NCBI GenBank assembly: GCA_015698045.1
Contig: BLAL01000043.1
Location: 682,001-746,000 of the forward strand
Source of the DNA: Rhizophagus clarus
Taxonomy: Eukaryota; Glomeromycota; Glomeromycetes; Glomerales; Glomeraceae
DNA: 64,000 nt
Direction of reading: 5' to 3'
A program made the translations under genes and the position numbers. Of this stretch, positions 56,280 to 64,000 are shown piece by piece (positions within the stretch are counted from its first letter, which is position 1; each line of letters begins with the position of its first letter). The notes below the pieces were generated by a model. It saw only the letters and a list, made by a program, of their open reading frames with translations, was not told the origin of the DNA and made no database searches.

Positions 56280-59022
56280 TTATGAAATAGCTGATAATAG
56301 TGATCTTACAAAATCACAAAGAGTATTATAATTTGGTCCTTCTCCAATTATATCATCAACCGTCCATCTAGCGACATCGCCACTTTCAAGTGAAATATTT
56401 TGTTCAAAGGCTTTATTATGTCTGTCATCAAGTACCTATTATTCGATTATAATAACAATTTTTAATAATAATTTTTTTTTTTATTTATAAAATATGATAA
56501 ATGTATACGAATTATTAATATTCTCACCTCGATAGTATAAAATACATCCCTAGTGTCTCCGGAGGATTCGCCTAATCCTTTATTAGGAGGTCTTTCGTCA
56601 ATTTTTAGTCTTTCAACGCGAGTTAATTGACAAGTAAAATTCTCGTTAACTTTCTTTGTTGTAACTTGCTTGAAATCAATAGATTTGACTTCAAGATATC
56701 TAACATAGGTATCATATAATGCACCCTTTTTACTTTTGATTCTCTTGTCAACATTTTCATATGCGATCGTTGAGGCGAATTCTGGGTTGATTGATAACCT
56801 TTTTTTAAACGAAACAAAAGGTTCTACATCATGACGAAAAATACGTCTTGTAGCTAAATTTATCGCAATATCGGATTTCCTGAATAAAAAAAAAAAAAAA
56901 AATTATTCTTGCAAGACAATCATCAATAATAAAACAACAAAATTAAATCTTACATGTTTAACATAGTCCAGTCTATGTTTACAAGGGATTCCCATTTTGA
57001 CCCAACTCTCATTAAAGAAGCGCTAGATCTATTAACACGCATGTAAACTTCTGTAAAAACGTCATTTGGTGAATTTCTTGCGTCTGCTTTTATTTCATAA
57101 TACTCAGTATAATCCTTCTTTTTATCCGGGGAAAAATATGAATCAAATCTTCGATAGGTTATATTGTCATGTGATACACTGCAAATATAAATAAACGTTT
57201 ATTTAAAATTATTTTTTTTTAAAATAATAATAAATAAATAAATTAAATTAAAAAAAAAACTTACTCCTCATCAAATCTTGTTTTGATATTATATCTTGAA
57301 ATTACATCTTCCAAATCCATAAAGTTCCAATACCTTCCTTTGACTTCTTCAACTTTAGTGAACATCACTTTACCCAAGCTAATTAAATAATTAATTAAAG
57401 TTAATCATATTTTTTTGAATAGTATCCTCTTAAAAATTTATTTACCTTCCAAATAAACGTATTTCTCCTTGATGTATGCGTACATACTCTAGTCTTATTT
57501 ACATGAAACATAATGGATTAATATCAAATGATATTAAAATACATTACATCAATACTTTAATATTAAATACCCTTTTTTCAGCGCATCGCTCATCTTGGTG
57601 AGATTATAACCCTTCATCCTATAATAATAATAAACTTGAAAAGTAAGTAATGACAATGACAGACAATAACGAACAATTAATTGTGCAGAAAATATATAAC
57701 ATGCCTTCTATCGAGAGCCATTCTTTCATTATTATCTAAATTTTTCGAATTAGGTTCAGGATTTATGTGATATGCAAGTATACAAACATCATCAAAGTAA
57801 CTCATTTTTGCGTCTTTAAAATATGGGTGATTGTCAGGAGGACAGAAAATAATTTTGAAATTTGTATGTACATTTGAATAATGTACTAATTGAACGCGTT
57901 TAGGATCGAATTTTTTTCGAAGCTGCTTGGTTTTTTAAAAAATTAAATAAAAAGTTAAATATTAGGCAGACTTTTTTAAAAGGCAATTATAATTTTTAAT
58001 TAAAATTTTCATACAAAATTTCTTTCTAGTTGGTTTAATTTACGTTTTGCCTTTTCAACGTTTTCCTTTTTGCCTTTGGTGAATTCTATTCTCTATTAAA
58101 GAAATTGCAAAGTTAAATAAAATAAGAGTTATGGAAACGTAAAAATCAATATACGTATTTAATAAATGTATAACTACTCTTTCGTCATAAATGATTTCAC
58201 CATCAACATTGCAACTTTTACAAATGTCCTTCCAATAATCGGTTTGGATAAATGGTATCCGTTGATTCTGTCCAAATATACTTTCTAAATCGTCGGGTAT
58301 TTTTATTCGACGATCAAACGAGAATAGGCCTACTGAACCTTCAGGAATTTTTTCTTCTTCCTTTTCTAACATGAGAGGAATGGGTTCTTCCAAAGGTGGA
58401 GGCAAACCAGGAGCTGATTCCTTAAATTTGAGTTCCCTTTTTTTATAACGAGGCACGCCATAGCTTTGCTTATCGCTCTAAATATAAGTGCATACCAAGG
58501 ATGCATTGATAAGCCTAAATGCAATATACATATATATAAATTTTTACATACTTTTGTCTTGAGAACTTCGAATAAACGATCACGTCTATTGCCAAAAATA
58601 TATTAATTAATATTAATTATATATAAAAGGTAAAGATAAACAAAAACCTACGTTCTGTCTAATTCTTCATAGTCAGTGCCCTTTATATCGAATAACTGTC
58701 AGGTTAAAAAAAAAAAAATATTTTTTTTTTTATTACTACTATGTCGTATTGTATTTTGTAATATACGAATATTTTTGAATGTTCAACAAATATGTTACTA
58801 TATAAATACAAACCTTCTTATCTCGTACGTATTCTATTTTCACACCGTGAGCATCTTCAAGTTCTCTATCAAAAAAATTTATAATAAATAATAAATTATA
58901 CCAACAAAAAAAAAAGAGGTGAACATAACTTACCGACATTCCTCCTCTATTGCTCTAATGTCATCCTCACTAAACACCCAAAAGGTTATAATATTATAGG
59001 AAATTTCTCCGTTATCAGACAT
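56280..59022 (-). CDS. Intact 13-exon gene, function not recognised
   Basis: Spliced by me: 59022-58934, 58865-58814, 58695-58652, 58585-58552, 58477-58155, 58090-58015, 57925-57705, 57618-57571, 57493-57446, 57378-57265, 57178-56954, 56879-56528 and 56435-56280. The exon sum is 1,782 nt, exactly in frame, 593 aa. Eleven introns are GT-AG. The one after 57705 fits best as GC-AG (AG/GCATGT). The protein is soluble and charged with no signal or membrane segment: a small acidic start (FWVFSEDDIRAIEEEC), a Pro/Glu stretch (SAPGLPPPLEEPIPLMLEKE), then mixed alpha/beta text such as TNFKIIFCPPDNHPYFKD, KGLEYVRIHQGEIRLFGSLG, KVMFTKVEEVKGRYWNFMDL and SLVNIDWTMLNMKSDIAINL. The GEIRLFG..GKVMFTKVEE block resembles the C-terminal domain of fungal KH-type RNA-binding proteins, but this is a weak hint. 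No frameshift or stop, so it is likely expressed. Confidence 0.75.
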
Positions 59023-59180
59023 TTTTTTTTTTATAAAATATATTTTTACAAATTGGTGAGAATTTTTAAAATAGGTTGAATTTATTTTATTTATATACTT
59101 TTTCACAATAGAAGAAAAGTCACATGAAGCACGAGATTGATACATGTTTTCGGTTAGATTAGAACCATTAGATACCAACT

Positions 59181-59432
59181 TTAAACAACAATAGCCACAA
59201 TAGCATATGCACCTTGACAATCACCCCGGTTTCGAGAACAAATGCAACAAAAGCAAAGAGCGCAGCTAAGTATAGAATTTATCAATAAAGGTAATAAAAA
59301 AAAAAACAATAAAATTACTATATATGAAAACAAAAGTAAAATAATATGAAACGTTAATTTTAATAGCCATTTAGTATCAAGACAGAATTCTGAAAACAAT
59401 CCTGTTTTGTAACTAATACGACATCTCGACAT
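59181..59432 (-). CDS. Small Cys-rich membrane ORF (doubtful)
   Basis: 83 codons with a long hydrophobic stretch (LLLFSYIVILLFFFLLPLL) followed by a Cys cluster (CALCFCCICSRNRG). It lies upstream of the 13-exon gene on the same strand. The hydrophobic part coincides with a T-rich strand, so chance is a real alternative. A GT after RNRG could start an intron. Confidence 0.2.
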   Translation of the reverse strand: MSRCRISYKTGLFSEFCLDTKWLLKLTFHIILLLFSYIVILLFFFLLPLLINSILSCALCFCCICSRNRGDCQGAYAIVAIVV

Positions 59433-59472
59433 CTTTAAATTCTCTATGACATCACTTTAATACTTCATATTT

Positions 59473-59765
59473 TTGTGAACTTTTTGCTAATAGCTAGCGG
59501 CGGATTAATTTATATAAAGGTCATGTAAAGCATAAAACGTAAAAAAGAGCATAGACTAAAAAGTCAAATGACAGGTGATCACCTAAATTAGTAAACTTGT
59601 GCACAAATAATAATTAATCCATTTTTATACTAACTATTTTATTAGTATTTTTTTTTTTATTATTATATTTCATTAGTTTATTTGGGTCAATCGTTAATGT
59701 TTCACATTTTTAATGCTTCAATATAACTATTTTTTAATCCGCCGTTCGTAAAAAATTCACAAAGG
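59473..59765. repeat. Inverted-repeat unit, possible small MITE
   Basis: TTTGTGAACTTTTTGC...GCGGCGGATT (59473-59506) faces AATCCGCCGTTCGTAAAAAATTCACAAA (59736-59764, split here only for description). A 40-bp stretch, CACCTAAATTAG.AAACTTGTGCAC.AATAATAA, occurs inside (59578) and again just outside (59787). No target duplication was found. Confidence 0.45.
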
Positions 59766-59879
59766 TTCTCATATAAAGCTTGTGTTCACCTAAATTAGCA
59801 AACTTGTGCACGAATAATAAATGAATGATATGAATACCGCATTAACTTAATAAAATTTTATCATTTTATTATTGGGTTA

Positions 59880-60070
59880 ATAAACGGAAATCGGGAGGGC
59901 AGCCATGAGTGGCTGGGAGGCTAATTTTTTGGACAAAGTTGTCCGAGCAGCAATTGTGGGCGAAGGACGTTGCCTTTAAGGTAATAATGTACACGGATTG
60001 AGAACGGTCGAATTGTTTAGTTTTAGTTGTTAGCAATTGTATTACGAACATTACAGAGCGTCAAAGAGAC
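59880..60070. other. G+C-rich patch of unknown role
   Basis: CGGAAATCGGGAGGGCAGCC, then GTGGCTGGGAGGC, GACAAAGTTGTCCGAGCAGC and GGGCGAAGGACGTTGCC stand out from the AT-rich surroundings. Local hairpins are possible (GGACAAAGTTGTCC, GCAGCCATGAGTGGCTG). It could be an untranslated leader, an LTR-type repeat or a structured RNA. The 60-codon minus ORF across it is unsupported. Confidence 0.35.
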
Positions 60071-61058
60071 CTTGCGTTCATTTAAGTTCTTAATAAAACA
60101 CTTTCCATTTTTATTTATTATTAACCGACTGTTTTCCGATTGATAGCTATTTGTTATTTATTTTTCTGTTACTACCATTTGACTCGCATGGTAGCAATAT
60201 CGCAAGATCTATGTTTAATATTTCGTTATAATAAATTAATAAAGAAATTGTTGCGGCTCAATTTTTGTAAATAAAGACGAAATTAAAAAATTTGATTACC
60301 ATACGTAAAGTTATATTATTTTTAAAATTAATATAATTATCAATTAACAATAAATTGAACTTATTACAATGATAAAATTAATCGTGCTTTTAATATTAAA
60401 ATTGCTGTACAAATACATAAAGTACCTTTAAATTTAATATTTATCCATAATATTATTGAATTAAATTCGTTCGTTCATAATTAAAAGGAGCCCTTTATAA
60501 TCGATCGTAAGAGCCGTGATGGAAATAACATCAGTTCTTTTATATACAAAATAAACGTGCTATCAAATTAAAGGTATCGATGAATATTGACAAAATTCAT
60601 AACTTCAGACTTTCTCTGGTAAATAATTTCACTTAATATCATATTATTTTATATAAGAAAAATTGTGAACGTATCAGTCGTACCATGTGGCATGTTTTGT
60701 AATTAAATGCTTATTAATAGATAACCATACAACCTCTCTAAATAGAAAGACAGACAAATGAACTGCAAAAAATCATCCAAATCCATCAATTTCATAATAT
60801 TTCATTGTTGGACAACAATAACTAACACAAAAACTATTACTATTTTAAAATATGTATCTACAAAAATAACAATTCTATCAGCCCAATTTGTATTATGATC
60901 ATAATAACGATTGGTCAGAATAAAATCATACGATTTTTTTTGGATCGACGTTTGAAAAATAAAGAATCGTTATTTCTTTTCACGATTCTCTTTTCTTTAC
61001 AATAATAAAGTACTAAACACACACAACAAAACAATACAAACAGTGCAAACAGTACAAT
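60071..61058. other. Promoter-side intergenic DNA of the F-box gene
   Basis: AT-rich. ACGATTCTCTTTTCTTTACAATAATAAAG (60981-61009, split here only for description) and an A/C-rich leader (ACACACACAACAAAACAATA) run up to the ATG at 61059, a typical fungal leader. No other gene is seen. Confidence 0.45.
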
Positions 61059-62663
61059 ATGGAGTATTCAAAGTTATTTTTAGGATTGCCAGAATTAACG
61101 AATGAAATTATAAAATATTTTCGGAATGATTTTTCAACATTACACTCATGTATGTTAGTTAATAGATTATGGTGTCGTTTAACAATACCATTATTATGGG
61201 AAGATCCTTTCTCAATTCCTACTGAAAATTATCATTTTATTTATGTTTATTTAAATAATTTAAATCAACATGATAAATTACTATTAAAAGAATATGGAAT
61301 TAAAAGTAATTCATTTTTAACAAATAATAATTCAACATTATTTAATTATCCTTATTATATTAAATATTTAAACACATGGAAAATCATTGAATCTATTGAA
61401 AAATGGGTTAAGGAGGTTAAAATTATAAAATATCAAAATGATATAAATTTAATAAGATTAATTTATAAGTCATTATTTAAAGTATTTATTGAAAATGAAG
61501 TAATTTTAAATACTTTTGAAATTGAAATGGATACAAACATGGATTATGATTATTTTAATGTTGCTTTTGAATTAATTTTAAATCATCCTGGTTTTATTAA
61601 TAATATTAAAATTTTAAAACTTTATTTTGGTGATTTAACAAGATTTGATAATTTATTATCTTTATTATCAAATTGTAACACTGTTTCATCAATTTATTTA
61701 AAATGTCAAAATATAATTATTGAAAAATTTTTATCAAAAATCATCATTTCTCAAAATAATCTTCAAAAAATTTCTTTTTTTTATAATAATTTACCTTTAT
61801 ATCATACTTTATTATCATTAAAAAATTCTAATTGTTCGAACACTTTAACAAATATTTTATTTTATCATGTTGATTTTAAAAATATTTTTATTTTTAATCA
61901 AGTATTTGAAAATTTAAATAATTTAAAATCCATTCATATTATTTATTGTCTTTCTTTAAATTCAAATTTTATTGATCAAATTATTGGTATTAACAAACCA
62001 TTTAAATTAACCTCTTTATTTTTAGATGATACTTTTCAAAATAATTTATGTCAAATTGATACTTTTAAATTATTTTTTCAAAAATGTGCTGATTATTTGG
62101 AAAATTTTGGTTTTAATTTTAATTCGTTAAATGATGAATTAAGGCGAGAATTACTTGAACAAGTTTTAAATTATTGTACAAAAATCAAATTTTTTGAATC
62201 ATCGGAGAATAATCATTATCGTCTTTTTTTATCTTTTGATATAATTGAAAATATTTTTCATTATCTTAATTATCTTACTATTAGTAGTAAAAATATTAAT
62301 AATTGTTCTATAATATTACATGAATTGGGTCAAATACTTCCTTTAAAATTAGATTATTTAAATTTAGTACTTACCTTTGATGAAAATGATTTTGAAATCT
62401 TTTTAAAAAATTCTCAAAATATTTTTATTAAAAAATTATTAATTAGTAATAATTATTATGGTAATGTTAAACGAAACATTTTACCTTTTATAGAGAAATA
62501 TATTATGAAAAAGAAAAGGGTTAAATATTTGGCTTTTAAAGATATGGATGATTTGTTTTATATGAAAGATAAAGTTGAGGAATTTAAATCTTTTGATATT
62601 GAAATTCAAGATTATGATATTTTAATTACTTATTGTTATGAATATATCGAAGAAACGTATTAA
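61059..62663 (+). CDS. F-box protein, Rhizophagus type
   Basis: An uninterrupted single-exon ORF of 534 aa. The N-terminal F-box is at about residues 8-50: LPELTNEIIKYFRNDFSTLH, CMLVNRLWCRLTIPLLWEDP. In the family it binds Skp1 in an SCF ubiquitin ligase. The rest is Leu/Asn/Ile-rich with LRR-like spacing (IKILKLYFGDLTRFDNLLSL, LKSIHIIYCLSLNSNFIDQI, LDYLNLVLTFDENDFEIFL), the expected substrate-binding part. Such proteins form a very large family in Rhizophagus, and the target is unknown. The coding sequence is AT-rich, with third positions mostly A or T, like the other host genes here. An A/C-rich leader precedes the ATG and TAA ends it at 62663. Confidence 0.92.
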   Translation: MEYSKLFLGLPELTNEIIKYFRNDFSTLHSCMLVNRLWCRLTIPLLWEDPFSIPTENYHFIYVYLNNLNQHDKLLLKEYGIKSNSFLTNNNSTLFNYPYYIKYLNTWKIIESIEKWVKEVKIIKYQNDINLIRLIYKSLFKVFIENEVILNTFEIEMDTNMDYDYFNVAFELILNHPGFINNIKILKLYFGDLTRFDNLLSLLSNCNTVSSIYLKCQNIIIEKFLSKIIISQNNLQKISFFYNNLPLYHTLLSLKNSNCSNTLTNILFYHVDFKNIFIFNQVFENLNNLKSIHIIYCLSLNSNFIDQIIGINKPFKLTSLFLDDTFQNNLCQIDTFKLFFQKCADYLENFGFNFNSLNDELRRELLEQVLNYCTKIKFFESSENNHYRLFLSFDIIENIFHYLNYLTISSKNINNCSIILHELGQILPLKLDYLNLVLTFDENDFEIFLKNSQNIFIKKLLISNNYYGNVKRNILPFIEKYIMKKKRVKYLAFKDMDDLFYMKDKVEEFKSFDIEIQDYDILITYCYEYIEETY

Positions 62664-64000
62664 TTGTGTATATAAATTTTAAAAATTATAAGAAATATGA
62701 ACATTTTAATAAATTTGTATTATATAAATATAAACATTTTTTTAGCAAATAATTTTGTGATCCCAGCCCATGTGTCAGAATGTAAATTTTTTTTTTTTTT
62801 TTTTGAACGGCCAGTTCTTCGGATCTTTGGAGGCAAGTATCGGTTTACTTTATGCTTAATACAAGGAATATGATTCGTAATAATTAAATCAAAATATGCG
62901 TTATTAACCTCTATAATTTCAATGTATGATGATAAACAATGTCTACATTATTTCTCTCTATATAAAATTGTGGTGGAATACTTATCACCAACACATGTGT
63001 TACGTTATTAAAGTGAAGAAGCAAGATTTTGACGTTTGGCAAAAGTTAATTTCATTTGAAAATTCCGTTCATGAAAATTATGCGACGATATTTATAATCT
63101 ATTTACAAATAACTATTTGTGCATCTATAATTTTTTTATTTTTTTTTTTTTAAAAAAAAAAGAAATAAAATATTCTTTTGTGCTACAATTTTTTTCAAGC
63201 CATGATCACAAATGGAAATACAATATAAAGATTATGAAGTCTAGATCTCATTTAAAAAGGAAATACAGTGGGTATTAATTTTATCATTGTAGAAACAGTT
63301 AAAAAATAGTATTGTAACGGCAGGCGTCGTGAATAACGGATAAATTTTACCAATTCTATAAAGAAATTGTTCAGAAAATTCCATAAGTAAACTCTTGGTA
63401 TGACACGAATTAAGTTAAAAAAAAAACTTACTTTTAGAACTTGTGTTCTTAACAAAAAAGATTTTTACTACAATGAAAGGGCCATACGCTGTTTTAATCC
63501 CATATTTTCCATTTAAATTCAAATGTCGTTCATAGTAACTTACATTCTTGTCAAATGAGCAAAATATTATTAGTTACATCTTGCTTTCATCAATAAAGAA
63601 ATCGTCACTCGAATTAAAATTTCAATTAAATACATTATCTAATTTACATATATTATTTATGCTTCATGCATATCATTTTCCAAATTTGTATTGTCGCTCA
63701 TAAATAGAAAATGTCCAAATTACATTCACGGAGTTTAATAATGACGAAAAGGCAATTTATTATTTTTCAATCATAAAACTTTATGTAAGTTAATTATTCC
63801 GTCTCTGCGGAGATTTCCTGAAAGGAAAAATTTCTAATGAAATAAATTATATTATTTTATTAAAGGGTCCTATTTCAACCAATATTAATTTTATATGAGG
63901 AATTATAAATTCTGGAAATTATTTATCTTTTCGTTAACTTAAATACAAAACTTACATACTTTATAATTTACCCAACTTATTCCTGGAGCTGGTATTTCCA
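62664..64000. other. AT-rich 3' flank, no gene
   Basis: T-runs at 62787-62804 and 63126-63150, and short hairpins CTCTGCGGAG and TTTCCTGAAAGGAAA near 63801-63826. ORFs at 62926-63153 and 63252-63455 have no domain signal. The window ends inside this region. Confidence 0.45.

Noticed and set aside
1..64000. tRNA, rRNA or other standard RNA genes
   Set aside because: I scanned for cloverleaf arms and conserved rRNA words and saw none I could support; a covariance search would settle it.

Overview
This window looks like genomic DNA of an arbuscular mycorrhizal fungus, most likely Rhizophagus (Glomeromycota). It is very AT-rich and intron-rich, and it carries a protein kinase fused to Sel1 repeats, a second Sel1 array, an F-box protein, a Crinkler-type effector gene and a dense load of decayed transposons. 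I recognise several families from general knowledge of that genus. No database was searched and the species call is inference.

Layout. 1-8.3 kb: A/T-rich tandem arrays around one long, basic, unrecognised ORF (3733-5553, minus; one TGA near its end), then a palindromic TGATGTC array and decayed Sel1 units. 8.3-11.0 kb: an intact five-exon kinase-Sel1 gene (minus). 11.8-12.2 kb: a hairpin MITE. 12.4-21.5 kb: a full-length LINE with a 13-bp target-site duplication (TSD); ORF1 is nearly intact and ORF2 (endonuclease, reverse transcriptase (RT), RNase H) is broken. 21.8-23.1 kb: a decayed second LINE-type ORF1. 24.8-27.0 kb: a Maverick/Polinton-like fragment with an intact integrase-chromodomain ORF, a divergently transcribed decayed zinc-ribbon gene and a frameshifted acidic-tailed ORF. 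27.1-32.0 kb: three damaged host-type genes, namely a PD-(D/E)XK-like family member, a RING-family pseudogene and a Crinkler-nuclease gene with one nonsense codon.

34.8-52.1 kb is one nested structure. A Ty3-type LTR retrotransposon (LTRs 445 bp each, about 98% identical) was hit twice. A 650-bp CACTA-type MITE sits in the RT (TSD TTG). An 8,069-bp CACTA element sits in a small third ORF (TIR CACTAGTCGAAAAAGG, TSD ATA). The CACTA element was itself hit by a 988-bp hAT-type MITE (8-bp TSD TTCCTTTA). Removing the insertions on paper leaves an element of about 8.6 kb and brings the flanking reading frames back into register.

52.3-53.7 kb: a Sel1 pseudogene. 56.3-59.0 kb: an intact 13-exon gene of unknown function (593 aa by my splicing), including one probable GC-AG intron. 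61.1-62.7 kb: an intact F-box protein. The remaining intergenic DNA is AT-rich with no gene I can support. No tRNA, rRNA or CRISPR array was seen.

The intact host genes (kinase-Sel1, the 13-exon gene, F-box) and the effector-like genes sit between transposons. The transposons account for more than half of the window, and their in-frame stops suggest that nearly all copies are dead.
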